Source of the DNA: Acinetobacter lwoffii
GTDB taxonomy: Bacteria; Pseudomonadota; Gammaproteobacteria; Pseudomonadales; Moraxellaceae
Direction: 5' to 3'
Assembly: GCF_022967985.1 (NCBI RefSeq)
Contig: NZ_JALJVC010000027.1
Span: forward strand, 1 to 50,439
DNA length: 50,439 nucleotides
The position numbers and the translations under genes were made by a program. Below, piece by piece: positions 1-8,128 of this stretch; the first letter of the stretch is position 1, and each line of letters begins with the position of its first letter. The notes beneath the pieces are model-generated. The model made no database searches and was not told the origin of the DNA. It saw nothing but the letters and a program-made list of their open reading frames with translations.

Positions 1-91
1 CTAACACCTCGTCAGTGCTAGAAGCTGGACTTCGATAAACTCAACAACTCCGCCATTCTGCTTCGTTCGTTTCCGTCTATCTCGTCGGTAT
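1..91 (-). other. rRNA operon leader (left), 5' part
   Basis: This stretch is the reverse complement of 50295-50385 with only two mismatches. It lies directly downstream of a strong minus-strand promoter, and the right-hand copy continues into sequence I recognise as the leader upstream of Acinetobacter 16S rRNA. It is therefore read as the start of a ribosomal RNA transcript running leftward out of the window. The 16S gene itself is not present. The identification rests on the duplicated leader and promoter and on recalled Acinetobacter leader sequence. Confidence 0.7.
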
Positions 92-97
92 GTGCTC

Positions 98-125
98 ATT
101 ATAGGGCAATTTCTTACACGTGCAA
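98..125 (-). promoter_or_regulatory. rRNA operon promoter (left)
   Basis: On the minus strand a -35 box TTGCAC (125-120) is followed after 16 nt by a perfect -10 box TATAAT (103-98). Transcription would start near 91, exactly where the repeat shared with the right-hand rrn leader begins. The right-hand copy has the same 16-nt spacer, so the short spacer appears to be a property of these rrn promoters. Confidence 0.75.
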
Positions 126-213
126 GCGCTTTTAACGCACAGGAATCACGAGTGTTTTATTTTTATGCACCAAATTGGTTCAATTCCATACAATTCATTA
201 CATAAGTACATAT

Positions 214-246
214 TTTTAAAACAGAAATATAAATTAAATATTTCTG
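214..246 (-). terminator. Terminator of ppiA
   Basis: On the minus strand CAGAAATAT and ATATTTCTG form a perfect 9-bp stem with a 7-nt loop, followed by a T/A-rich tail. It lies 14 nt beyond the ppiA stop. The stem is AT-rich, so it is weaker than the other terminators in the window. Confidence 0.5.
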
Positions 247-259
247 CTTTATTCTATGC

Positions 260-832
260 CTAGTTTTTCACGACTGGTGCTTTAATCGTCACACTGGTGA
301 TTTTTACAGGGTTCACCGGCACATTTTGATGCATTCCATAGTTTCGGGTCGGTACTTTGGCAATCTGATCGACGATATCCATACCTTTAGTGACCTTACC
401 AAATACCGCATAGCCGGCATTTCTAGCAGAACGATCCAGGAAATCATTATCGACCAGGTTCACAAAGAATTGTGCTCGGGCAGAATCCGGCTGATTGGTA
501 CGCGCCATGGCTAAAGTACCGCGTTTATTTTGCAGACCATTCGATGATTCATTTTTAATGGGTGCTTGAGTATTGGCTTTTTCTTGCATGTTCACATCAA
601 AGCCACCACCCTGCACCATAAAGCCTGGAATGACGCGGTGAAAAATCGTGTCCTTATAGAAGTTGCTCTTTACATAGCTTTCGAAGTTCTTTGCCGAGAT
701 TGGAGCTTTGTCATTGAAGAGTTCAATTTCAATATTTCCAGATGAAGTCTTCATCTCAATAATCGTATTTGCAGCGAAGCTTGGTAGACTGACCGCAGCA
801 AGTGCGATGACACATAATGATTTCTTTAACAT
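260..832 (-). CDS. ppiA: Periplasmic peptidyl-prolyl cis-trans isomerase (cyclophilin)
   Basis: This is a cyclophilin-type prolyl isomerase that helps proteins fold in the periplasm. The first 20 residues form a Sec signal peptide (two lysines, a hydrophobic core and cleavage after SFA-A). The remainder is one cyclophilin domain containing the [13 protein letters not shown] segment with the catalytic Arg, and an AQFFVNL segment. Its length of 190 aa is the usual size of proteobacterial PpiA. No strong Shine-Dalgarno sequence is visible before the ATG. It is transcribed toward the left rrn promoter and is divergent from the next gene. The closest alternative is the cytoplasmic PpiB, which the signal peptide argues against. 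Confidence 0.9.
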   Translation of the reverse strand: MLKKSLCVIALAAVSLPSFAANTIIEMKTSSGNIEIELFNDKAPISAKNFESYVKSNFYKDTIFHRVIPGFMVQGGGFDVNMQEKANTQAPIKNESSNGLQNKRGTLAMARTNQPDSARAQFFVNLVDNDFLDRSARNAGYAVFGKVTKGMDIVDQIAKVPTRNYGMHQNVPVNPVKITSVTIKAPVVKN

Positions 833-935
833 TTATTAACTCATCTACTTAGAAGTAATGGTTGTGAATGACTATATATTAATCTTTTATAACTCATAAT
901 GCAGTGACCTGCCGACTAAAGACAAGAGAATAAGA

Positions 936-1610
936 ATGAAGCATGCATTATTACAGGAGCAAAATATCCACCAGTTTCCACCTTGGCATTTGCAGGGTGA
1001 GGGTTTTATTCTGAATTATTGGCTGACCCCAAGCTTTATTGAGCAAGCAAAACAGTTCCGTATTGCGCCTTCTCCGCTGGGTCGTATGGTCCAAGTCTTA
1101 TTGGTGCGTTATCACGCTTCGCCGATTGGCCCTTATGATGAGTTACTGATTCTGGATCATCCTTTAATTAGTAAACGACGCCTCAGCTCAATTCCTAAAA
1201 TTTATGTGTCTACCCATGAGTCTGTGGTACACGGTCAGCATTTATGGGGCATTCCCAAAGAACATGCGCAGTTTGAATGGCAGGAAAAGGATCAGGAAGT
1301 ACTGTGTCAGATTCAACACCAGAACCAGCATATGACGATTCGGCTGAAGAAAACCAAATCCGCACGCCAGTTCTATATTAATAGTCATCATATTCCAGCA
1401 TCTATGCTGAAGATTCAGCAAGCCTGGAAAGGTCAGCGTTTTCAGTTTAGTCCACAGTTCCGCGGTCACCTCTCCAAACTCTCGCAAGTAGAATGGCAAG
1501 ATGCCGAAAATATATTTCCAGATTTTTCCAAAGCCAAATTGCTGCAAAGCTTTTATGTCCCCAAATTCAATCTGATCTTTCCTGAAGCGCAGATCAGCAG
1601 CAAAGTATAA
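936..1610 (+). CDS. Acetoacetate decarboxylase-family protein
   Basis: The 224-aa protein resembles the acetoacetate decarboxylase (ADC) superfamily. It has a SPLGRMVQVLLVRY strand, a GPYDELL segment and a WGIPKEH motif. The lysine of that motif (about residue 108) is where classical ADC carries its Schiff-base lysine, but classical enzymes have two adjacent lysines and here the second is Glu. Decarboxylase activity is therefore uncertain. There is no signal peptide or membrane segment. The gene is divergent from ppiA and convergent with the esterase, sharing a bidirectional terminator with it. The substrate cannot be told from sequence. Confidence 0.65.
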   Translation: MKHALLQEQNIHQFPPWHLQGEGFILNYWLTPSFIEQAKQFRIAPSPLGRMVQVLLVRYHASPIGPYDELLILDHPLISKRRLSSIPKIYVSTHESVVHGQHLWGIPKEHAQFEWQEKDQEVLCQIQHQNQHMTIRLKKTKSARQFYINSHHIPASMLKIQQAWKGQRFQFSPQFRGHLSKLSQVEWQDAENIFPDFSKAKLLQSFYVPKFNLIFPEAQISSKV

Positions 1611-1632
1611 GAACTGATAAAAACCTATCTAC

Positions 1633-1664
1633 AAAAAAGGTGTTTCATGAGAAACACCTTTTTA
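1633..1664. terminator. Bidirectional terminator between ADC-like gene and esterase
   Basis: GGTGTTTC, a 4-nt loop and GAAACACC form a perfect stem, flanked by an A-run on the left and a T-run on the right. It can therefore stop both converging transcripts. Confidence 0.85.
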
Positions 1665-1680
1665 CATTCATGCCTTGGAT

Positions 1681-2751
1681 TTAACTATTTTTGTCCCAAA
1701 ATTTGCGGAAATTTTTGCTGATCTCAATCACATATTTTTTGGCACGGCGGGAGATCGGCGTCAGGTTAATAAAACCATGTGCCTGATCGGTATATTCATG
1801 ATAATGAACACTCACGCCATTCTGACGTAGTTTATGTGCATAGATTGAACCTTCATCATGCAGGACATCATGACGTGCAGTAATCACATAACTTGGCGGC
1901 AAGTTTTGCAATTCACCATAGGTGGGTGAAATCAGCGGATCATCCAGTTCAATCTGATGGGTTTGGGCATACATTAAGGTCACCAGATCAATATCCTGTT
2001 CCGAAAGTACCAGTCCATCTTTATAGGCATAAAAAGAAGGATGGCGACTTTTAAAGTCGACCGCCGGATAAAGCAAAAGCTGTGCTCGTGCGGCATAAGA
2101 TTTACCTGCACTGCGCTGTGCCACCACAGTAGCCAGATTTCCGCCCGCACTGTCCCCTGCTACGGCAATACGATTTTTATAGATTTTTAGTTGCTTACTA
2201 TGCTGATGTGCCCAAGCCAAGGCATCTTCACAAACCTGTACCATCTGCAAGGGGCTAAATTCTGGCGTCAGCGGATAAGCCACGCTTAGCACCTGCACTT
2301 TGGCATGTACTGCCAGCAAGCGACAGAATTCATCATGGCTGTCCAGACCGCCCACCATAAATGCACCGCCATGATAAAAAATCACCATCGGCAACTTCTT
2401 TTGTGGAGCTGGATGATAATGCCGGGCAAAGATGCTGCCACTTTGCAAAGGCAGGCGCAGCTCTTCGATGACTTTGACAGTAGTTGGTTTAGCCGCGATC
2501 GCTTTCATGCGTGCATCAAACAATGTGCGCGAATGTGCCAGATCCTCACTGATAAAACTGCTATGCCCCTGTTTTATCTGGATGGCCATCAGACATTTTA
2601 CCAAAGGGTCTAAATCAGGGTAGACATGAGGATAATCCAGGGCCTTAACCAATGCTTCCTGTGCAATACCAGGTAAGCGGTCCAGCATACGTGCTGCCGT
2701 CCCTTGTCCTTTTTGCATCACACTTTTCAGAACCGGAGGATTCACAGTCAT
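1681..2751 (-). CDS. Alpha/beta-hydrolase esterase, hormone-sensitive-lipase family
   Basis: The 356-aa protein is a carboxylesterase/lipase of the HSL (type IV) family. The oxyanion-hole motif HGGAF lies in the middle, the nucleophile elbow GDSAGGN follows, and the Asp (ARHDVLHDEG) and His (QAHGFIN) that complete the triad are near the C-terminus. About 110 residues precede the hydrolase core, as is common in this family. There is no clear signal peptide. AAGGA stands about 9 nt before the ATG. The natural ester substrate cannot be inferred. Confidence 0.85.
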   Translation of the reverse strand: MTVNPPVLKSVMQKGQGTAARMLDRLPGIAQEALVKALDYPHVYPDLDPLVKCLMAIQIKQGHSSFISEDLAHSRTLFDARMKAIAAKPTTVKVIEELRLPLQSGSIFARHYHPAPQKKLPMVIFYHGGAFMVGGLDSHDEFCRLLAVHAKVQVLSVAYPLTPEFSPLQMVQVCEDALAWAHQHSKQLKIYKNRIAVAGDSAGGNLATVVAQRSAGKSYAARAQLLLYPAVDFKSRHPSFYAYKDGLVLSEQDIDLVTLMYAQTHQIELDDPLISPTYGELQNLPPSYVITARHDVLHDEGSIYAHKLRQNGVSVHYHEYTDQAHGFINLTPISRRAKKYVIEISKNFRKFWDKNS

Positions 2752-2968
2752 TATTTTTAGTCCTTATTCTCTTAATTCTTCATAGTTTCTACACGATTAG
2801 CGTTTCAGTGACCATATTCTTATATAAGTCTTAATATCAATGTACATATAGCTTCTGCCCGATACATTACCCTCATTTATAAAAGATGTCATTGACCGTT
2901 TAAAGGTTATTTTTGACGTACTTTTGCGAGCTTAAGTATATTTTTTATTACAAATCTGGAGGATGCCT

Positions 2969-3469
2969 ATGGCTAGTAAAATTATAGCTTTGTCTTTGGC
3001 GACTGCATTTTTAGCTGTAGGCTGCGTCGCATTTCCTGAAGATGGTGGCTATTATGATGGCCACTATGATCAGCGTTATGACCGTCGCTATGAACTGGAC
3101 CGGCGTTATGAACAAGATCGTCGCTATGAGCGGCAACGCTGGGAATATGAACAGCAACGCAAACGCATTGAACTGGATCGACGTAAACAGGAATTACAAC
3201 GTCGCAATTGGGAGCAGGATCGTAAAAGACAGTTAGAGCTGGATCGACGTAAAAGCCAACTGGAACGACAGCGCCATGAACAGCAACGTAAAAATATCAT
3301 GACGCAACGGCAAAAACAGGCAGAGGCAGAACGTAAACGTCGTCAGGATCTGGAGCGTAAACGTGTAAAAGATCAACGCAGTAAAAAAGTCCAGCAAAAT
3401 CGTTCTAATCAACGCTGGAATGACAACCGACGTCATCAGGAACAACGTTCACGGGAGCGTCGTGACTAA
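2969..3469 (+). CDS. Arg/Gln/Tyr-rich putative lipoprotein
   Basis: I do not recognise a family. The start is placed at the ATG at 2969, because GGAGG (2958-2962) abuts the upstream in-frame ATG at 2963 but lies 6 nt from this one. The resulting 166-aa product begins with a lipoprotein signal ending in LAVGC. After Cys it has a short acidic Tyr/Asp/Gly stretch. The rest is almost entirely Arg, Gln, Glu, Lys, Asp and Tyr, with recurring DRRYE and LDRRK units. This is predicted to be a very basic, charged helical or coiled rod. It is followed by its own terminator. A periplasmic role in binding polyanions or the envelope is only a guess. Confidence 0.7.
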   Translation: MASKIIALSLATAFLAVGCVAFPEDGGYYDGHYDQRYDRRYELDRRYEQDRRYERQRWEYEQQRKRIELDRRKQELQRRNWEQDRKRQLELDRRKSQLERQRHEQQRKNIMTQRQKQAEAERKRRQDLERKRVKDQRSKKVQQNRSNQRWNDNRRHQEQRSRERRD

Positions 3470-3491
3470 GACTTGAATCACCCTCTCTATT

Positions 3492-3514
3492 AAAAGCCCA
3501 GACTGGGCTTTTTT
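3492..3514 (+). terminator. Terminator of the Arg-rich lipoprotein gene
   Basis: AAAAGCCCA, a 3-nt loop and TGGGCTTTT, followed by further T residues, lie 22 nt after the stop codon. Confidence 0.85.
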
Positions 3515-3540
3515 AATGAAAAAGGTAGCTGCCAGATAGA

Positions 3541-3575
3541 CAAAGGCCCTAAAGAAAATTTCTTTAGGGCCTTTG
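3541..3575. repeat. Perfect 17-bp inverted repeat with 1-nt centre
   Basis: The arms start CAAAGGCCCTAAAGAAA and are exactly complementary about a single central A. There is no T-run on either side, so it is not a standard intrinsic terminator. It could be a cruciform-forming or protein-binding palindrome, or a processing hairpin in the 3' trailer of the preceding transcript. Confidence 0.8.
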
Positions 3576-3782
3576 CAGAGGGTTATGTTAAACGAACTTC
3601 CACTTCGCTTATGCTTCTCAGCAATTCAACCAGAACATCCTGTTCTCTACACAAATTATCCTATCGAATCAACTTGCTCTCATGAAGCGGACATTCACTA
3701 TCCAAGCTGTAAGTTTTATCTTACAAACCGCTAAAATAGAGACGACTGATTCCAACAAATTCAAAAAAGGTAAATTCTGGAC

Positions 3783-3858
3783 AAAAAAAAGGCTTATCTA
3801 GAGAACAGGATAAGCCACGAAAACACATTTCAAAATAAGAAGAAACTACAGCGATAGA
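3783..3858 (-). ncRNA. Candidate small RNA ending in an intrinsic terminator (minus strand)
   Basis: On the minus strand GGCTTATC, a 10-nt loop and GATAAGCC are followed by eight T residues (stem 3816-3791, T-run to 3783). This is a textbook terminator, yet no ORF on this strand precedes it for over 1 kb. A possible promoter (TTGATT at 3880-3875, 16 nt, TCTATC at 3858-3853) is weak, so the 5' end is only a suggestion. The terminator is well supported; the RNA is inferred from it. Confidence 0.35.
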
Positions 3859-3950
3859 ATCTGGAATAAATATTAATCAAAAGTTCATCTATTGTGAAAG
3901 ACTTTATTGCTTAGATATTAATCGTTTTTATGTCTAATAAATAAACAGGC

Positions 3951-4060
3951 AAAAAAAAGCTGAGTTTTGGGGATACTCAGCTTGAAAAAAGCAACTCTAA
4001 AATAGGGCAACAGCAACCCGGTTCGGCTCTCTCCTCTGAACAAGGTCGCTGTTAATAGAA
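3951..4060 (-). ncRNA. Candidate structured small RNA with GGA-rich loop (minus strand)
   Basis: Read on the minus strand, AACAGCGACC (4053-4044) pairs with GGUUGCUGUU (4018-4009). Inside it GUUC pairs with GAAC (4041-4038 with 4024-4021), leaving a 13-nt loop with AGAGGAGAGAG. About 25 nt later AAGCTGAGT/ACTCAGCTT (3983-3957) forms a second stem followed by a T-run to 3951. The two-hairpin shape with a terminal terminator and a Shine-Dalgarno-like loop is typical of a bacterial sRNA. No convincing -35 box was found, so the 5' end near 4060 is approximate. I do not recognise an established RNA family. Confidence 0.45.
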
Positions 4061-4335
4061 GTATGATGCAATTTTTTTACCAACACTTAAAACGGATTAA
4101 AATTATTAATTTGATTCAAAAATACGATTATTAATTTTTTATATTTATTTTCAAATACTTAATTCTTAGATTTAGTCGCTAATTAAATCTATTCAGTTCA
4201 AAATTCGGATTCATCGCTGCTGATGTCCGTGTACTTTATTCTCATCCTATCCTGCAGTTGTGTTCTGAATAGCTTGTTTTGCTATCCGCTGGATTCAGTA
4301 TTTTGTATAAATCTTAAATTTAATCTGGGTCGACG

Positions 4336-4361
4336 CTTGAATTTTTACACCCTGCCCCGAT
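4336..4361 (+). promoter_or_regulatory. Sigma-32 (RpoH) heat-shock promoter of grpE
   Basis: CTTGAA (4336-4341), 13 nt, then CCCCGAT (4355-4361). This nearly matches the RpoH consensus CTTGAA-N13-17-CCCCAT, and it sits 112 nt upstream of the likely grpE start, where heat-shock control is expected. Confidence 0.85.
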
Positions 4362-4472
4362 TTCTTTAGGTAATCAAGAACTTCACAACCATGGCAGTTC
4401 AGCATAAACGCAGTGAACACTGAGGCCTAAGGACTGTACATGTTTAAGAACCCATTTAAACGGAGTAAATCA

Positions 4473-5021
4473 ATGGCGACTGAGCAAAACGAGCAAGCTC
4501 AACAACTTGAGCAAGAGCAAGCGGAACAAGATACAGCGCAAACTCAAGCTGAAACCGAGCAGGCTGAAGTTTCCGTTGAGTCTTTACAAGAGCAGATTGC
4601 GCAGCTTGAAGGTGATTTAAAGTTAGAAAAAGCCCGTACCGCCAATGCAGTTTATGAAGCACAAAAGAGTGTTGAACGTATTCAGCGTGAATCTGAAAAG
4701 CATAAAGATACAGTTCTGGAAAAGTTCTCTAAAGAGCTTCTAGAAACAGTCGACAATCTGGAACGTGCCATTGTGGCTGCAGGTGAAGAGCAAACACCAT
4801 TGCGTGAAGGTGTTGAACTGACCCTTAAATCTTTATTGCATACCTTGGAGAAATTTGGGGTTGTGGCAGTGGATACCAACAACGGTTTCAATGCTGACCT
4901 GCATCAGGCAGTCGGGATTGATCCAAATGCCAAAGCAAATGAAATTGGGACTGTTTTGCAAAAAGGCTACACGCTTAACAGTCGCTTATTGCGTCCTGCC
5001 ATGGTGATGGTCGGCGCTTAA
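4473..5021 (+). CDS. grpE: Nucleotide exchange factor GrpE
   Basis: GrpE releases ADP from DnaK in the DnaK-DnaJ-GrpE chaperone cycle. The protein has a Gln/Glu-rich disordered N-terminus, a long coiled-coil helix (about residues 45-110) and the C-terminal beta-domain with the hallmark HQAVG segment, ending in [10 protein letters not shown]. An in-frame ATG at 4440 would add 11 basic residues. The ATG at 4473 is preferred because it has GGAG 7 nt upstream and gives the MATEQ-type N-terminus usual in this genus (182 aa). It lies just upstream of dnaK, behind a sigma-32-type promoter. Confidence 0.95.
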   Translation: MATEQNEQAQQLEQEQAEQDTAQTQAETEQAEVSVESLQEQIAQLEGDLKLEKARTANAVYEAQKSVERIQRESEKHKDTVLEKFSKELLETVDNLERAIVAAGEEQTPLREGVELTLKSLLHTLEKFGVVAVDTNNGFNADLHQAVGIDPNAKANEIGTVLQKGYTLNSRLLRPAMVMVGA

Positions 5022-5064
5022 GCCAAATAAATTCGGGAGTTTGTGAAATTTTTCAAAAATTTTA

Positions 5065-5090
5065 CTTGAAAAAAATCGAACGGCTCTCAT
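5065..5090 (+). promoter_or_regulatory. Probable second sigma-32 promoter upstream of dnaK
   Basis: CTTGAA (5065-5070) is a perfect -35 element. After 14 nt it is followed by TCTCAT (5085-5090), a partial match to CCCCAT. It would allow dnaK to be induced independently of grpE, although transcription from the grpE promoter may also read through. Confidence 0.5.
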
Positions 5091-5139
5091 ATCGGATAAC
5101 AAGTGTAAATCACAAAAAAATTTTAGAGGAAACATCCAA

Positions 5140-7080
5140 ATGGCTAAAATCATTGGTATTGACTTAGGTACTACAAACTCATGTGTTGCAGTACTTGAAG
5201 GCGACAAAGTTAAAGTAATCGAAAACGCTGAAGGCGCGCGTACCACTCCATCTATTATTGCCTATAAAGATGGCGAAATTCTGGTAGGTCAATCTGCAAA
5301 GCGTCAAGCAGTAACGAATCCGAAAAATACATTGTTCGCGATCAAACGTTTGATCGGTCGTCGTTATGAAGACCAAGCGGTACAAAAAGATATCGGTCTG
5401 GTTCCTTACAAAATCATCAAAGCAGACAACGGTGATGCTTGGGTTGATGTCAACGACAAAAAATTGGCGCCACAACAGGTTTCTGCTGAAATCTTGAAAA
5501 AGATGAAGAAAACTGCTGAAGACTACCTGGGCGAAACCGTGACTGAAGCAGTCATTACTGTTCCTGCTTACTTCAACGATGCACAGCGTCAAGCTACTAA
5601 AGATGCAGGTAAAATTGCAGGTTTAGAAGTTAAACGTATCATCAACGAGCCAACTGCTGCGGCACTTGCGTTCGGTATGGACAAGAAAGAAGGCGACCGT
5701 AAAATCGCGGTCTACGACTTGGGTGGTGGTACTTTCGACGTTTCAATCATTGAAATTGCTGACCTTGATGGCGACCAGCAAATCGAAGTATTGTCGACTA
5801 ACGGTGACACATTCCTAGGTGGTGAAGACTTCGATAACGCGTTAATCGAGTTCCTGGTTGAAGAGTTCAAGAAAGAACAAAACTTCAACTTGAAGCAAGA
5901 TCCACTTGCACTTCAACGTTTAAAAGAAGCTGCTGAGAAAGCTAAGATCGAACTTTCATCTTCAAACGCAACTGAAATCAACCTTCCATATATCACTGCT
6001 GATGCGACTGGTCCTAAACACTTAGTGATCAACGTAACACGTGCAAAACTTGAAGGTTTGGTTGCTGACCTGGTTGCTCGTACGATTGAGCCTTGCCGTA
6101 TTGCGCTTAAAGATGCGGGTCTTTCGACTTCTGACATCTCTGACGTGATCCTGGTGGGTGGTCAGTCTCGTATGCCAATGGTTCAACAGAAGGTTCAAGA
6201 ATTCTTCGGTAAAGAGCCACGTAAAGACGTAAACCCTGACGAAGCAGTCGCAATGGGTGCTGCGATTCAAGGTGCGGTACTTTCAGGTGACAAAACTGAC
6301 GTACTTCTACTTGACGTAACTCCGTTGACACTTGGTATTGAAACCATGGGCGGCGTGTTGACTGCAATTATCGAGAAAAACACCACGATTCCTGCGAAGA
6401 AATCTCAAGTGTTCTCAACCGCTGCGGACAACCAGCCTGCTGTAGACATTTCAGTTTACCAAGGTGAACGCAAAATGGCGCAGCAAAACAAACTGTTGGG
6501 TAACTTCCAGTTAGGCGACATTCCACCTGCTCCACGTGGTGTGCCACAAATTGAAGTATCTTTCGACATCAACGCTGATGGTATTTTGAAAGTATCTGCA
6601 AAAGACAAGAGCACTGGTAAAGAGCAATCGATCCAGATTAAAGCAAACTCAGGTTTGTCTGATGCTGAAATCGAAGCAATGATCAAAGATGCTGAAGCGA
6701 ATGCTGAAGAAGACCGTAAATTTGAAGAGCTTGCAAAAGCTCGTAACGAAGCGGATGCTTTAGTTGCTTCTTCACAAAAAGCAGTGAAAGATCTTGGCGA
6801 GCAAGTGACTGCAGACGAAAAAACTGCAATCGAAACTGCGGTTTCTGAGCTTGAAGCTGCAACTAAAGAAAATGACGTTGAAGACATCAAAGCGAAAACT
6901 GAAGCGCTGCAAAACATCATCATGCCAATTACACAACGTGCATATGAAGCAGCTCAAGGCCAAGGCGGTGCGCAAGGTTTTGATCCAAACGCATTCCAAG
7001 GCGGCGAAGGTCAAGCTCAAAAAGCGGATGACGGCGTTGTAGATGCTGAGTTCACTGAAGTAAAAGATGACAAAAAATAA
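5140..7080 (+). CDS. dnaK: Molecular chaperone DnaK (Hsp70)
   Basis: This is the ATP-driven cytosolic Hsp70 chaperone. The nucleotide-binding domain has [10 protein letters not shown] at the start, the [11 protein letters not shown] segment, the [10 protein letters not shown] phosphate loop and GGQSRMPMV. The substrate-binding domain follows the [11 protein letters not shown] linker region. A Gly/Gln-rich tail ends in EVKDDKK. The length of 646 aa is normal. GAGGAAA precedes the ATG at good spacing. A strong terminator follows directly. dnaJ is not in this window. Confidence 0.99.
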   Translation: MAKIIGIDLGTTNSCVAVLEGDKVKVIENAEGARTTPSIIAYKDGEILVGQSAKRQAVTNPKNTLFAIKRLIGRRYEDQAVQKDIGLVPYKIIKADNGDAWVDVNDKKLAPQQVSAEILKKMKKTAEDYLGETVTEAVITVPAYFNDAQRQATKDAGKIAGLEVKRIINEPTAAALAFGMDKKEGDRKIAVYDLGGGTFDVSIIEIADLDGDQQIEVLSTNGDTFLGGEDFDNALIEFLVEEFKKEQNFNLKQDPLALQRLKEAAEKAKIELSSSNATEINLPYITADATGPKHLVINVTRAKLEGLVADLVARTIEPCRIALKDAGLSTSDISDVILVGGQSRMPMVQQKVQEFFGKEPRKDVNPDEAVAMGAAIQGAVLSGDKTDVLLLDVTPLTLGIETMGGVLTAIIEKNTTIPAKKSQVFSTAADNQPAVDISVYQGERKMAQQNKLLGNFQLGDIPPAPRGVPQIEVSFDINADGILKVSAKDKSTGKEQSIQIKANSGLSDAEIEAMIKDAEANAEEDRKFEELAKARNEADALVASSQKAVKDLGEQVTADEKTAIETAVSELEAATKENDVEDIKAKTEALQNIIMPITQRAYEAAQGQGGAQGFDPNAFQGGEGQAQKADDGVVDAEFTEVKDDKK

Positions 7081-7096
7081 TTTGTCGCTTTAACTG

Positions 7097-7125
7097 AAAA
7101 AACCGCGCGAAAGCGCGGTTTTTTT
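7097..7125 (+). terminator. Terminator of grpE-dnaK
   Basis: AACCGCGC, a GAAA tetraloop and GCGCGGTT followed by a T-run. This is a very stable GC-rich hairpin 17 nt after the dnaK stop. Confidence 0.95.
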
Positions 7126-7165
7126 ATTTCTCAACTTGAAGGAATAAAATAAAAATTACCAAAAT

Positions 7166-7194
7166 TTGATCGTATTTTCAGGAAAAGCTGTTTA
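7166..7194 (+). promoter_or_regulatory. Possible weak promoter of the beta-lactamase gene
   Basis: TTGATC (7166-7171), 17 nt, TGTTTA (7189-7194). Both boxes are imperfect. No insertion sequence with an outward promoter is present upstream, so expression is expected to be low, as is usual for intrinsic Acinetobacter OXA genes. Confidence 0.3.
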
Positions 7195-7226
7195 AGTTAA
7201 ATCAAACATTAAAATACCCTGAACCG

Positions 7227-8057
7227 ATGAAAATTTTGATTTTACTGCCTTTACTGAGTTTCTTGGGCCTGACAGCATGTAGCCTGCCCGTTTCATCTCT
7301 CCCATCTCAAAGCACTTCGACTCAATCGACTCAAGCGATTGCCAGCTTATTTGATCAGGCGCAAAGCTCTGGTGTTTTAGTGATTCAGCGTGGTCAACAA
7401 GTACAGGTCTATGGCAATGATTTAAATCGTGTAAATACCGAATATGTTCCCGCCTCTACTTTTAAAATGCTCAATGCCCTGATTGGCCTGCAACATGGCA
7501 AAGCCACAACCAATGAAATTTTTAAATGGGATGGCAAGAAACGCAGTTTTGCAGTCTGGGAAAAAGACATGACTCTCGGCGAAGCCATGCAAGCTTCTGC
7601 TGTACCCGTGTATCAGGAACTGGCACGTCGCATTGGCCTTGAATTGATGCAACAGGAAGTGAGACGTATTCAATTCGGCAATCAGCAGATTGGGCAGCAG
7701 GTTGATAACTTCTGGTTGGTAGGCCCTTTGAAAATCACTCCAAAACAGGAGGTCGAATTTGTCTCGGCTCTAGCCCGAGAGCAGCTTGCCTTTGATCCAC
7801 AAGTCCAGCAGCAAGTCAAAGCCATGTTACTTTTACAGGAGCGAAAAGCTTATCGACTATATGCCAAATCCGGTTGGGGCATGGATGTGGAACCGCAAGT
7901 CGGCTGGCTCACCGGCTGGGTTGAAACACCGCAGGCTGAGATCGTGGCATTTTCGCTGAATATGCAGATGCAAAATGGTATGGATCCGGCGATCCGCCTT
8001 GAAATTTTGCAGCGGGCTTTGGCCGAATTAGGGCTTTATCCAAAAGCTGAAGGATGA
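7227..8057 (+). CDS. blaOXA: Class D beta-lactamase, OXA-134-like
   Basis: This is a serine beta-lactamase. The class D motifs are all visible: STFK (residues 77-80, with the catalytic Ser and the Lys that is normally carboxylated), SAV (124-126), FGN (150-152, where many class D enzymes have YGN), KSG (214-216) and GWLTGW (226-231). The N-terminus carries a lipobox LTAC with Cys18, so the enzyme may be a lipoprotein rather than freely periplasmic. Across its 276 aa it closely resembles my recollection of OXA-134, the intrinsic A. lwoffii-group oxacillinase. The exact allele number and carbapenem activity cannot be given here. The Shine-Dalgarno sequence is poor. Confidence 0.93.
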   Translation: MKILILLPLLSFLGLTACSLPVSSLPSQSTSTQSTQAIASLFDQAQSSGVLVIQRGQQVQVYGNDLNRVNTEYVPASTFKMLNALIGLQHGKATTNEIFKWDGKKRSFAVWEKDMTLGEAMQASAVPVYQELARRIGLELMQQEVRRIQFGNQQIGQQVDNFWLVGPLKITPKQEVEFVSALAREQLAFDPQVQQQVKAMLLLQERKAYRLYAKSGWGMDVEPQVGWLTGWVETPQAEIVAFSLNMQMQNGMDPAIRLEILQRALAELGLYPKAEG

Positions 8058-8128
8058 CGCAAATAAGCATGGGAAAGGCACTAAAATTAAGTTATATTTC
8101 TAAAAAAATAAACATTTAAATAAAAAAT

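Noticed and set aside
177..187. GGTTCAATTCC, similar to a tRNA T-arm
   Set aside because: No acceptor, D-arm or anticodon stem can be formed around it.
1242..1547. 101-codon minus-strand ORF inside the ADC-like gene
   Set aside because: It is fully antisense to a coding frame with recognisable motifs, so it is a shadow frame.
4011..4030. CCCGGTTCGG, similar to a tRNA T-loop
   Set aside because: The surrounding pairs form the minus-strand hairpin instead, and no cloverleaf fits.
4440..4472. Upstream ATG extending GrpE by 11 residues
   Set aside because: It has a usable AAGGA, but the added basic leader is not typical, and the ATG at 4473 has a better ribosome-binding site and conserved N-terminus. 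The call remains tentative.
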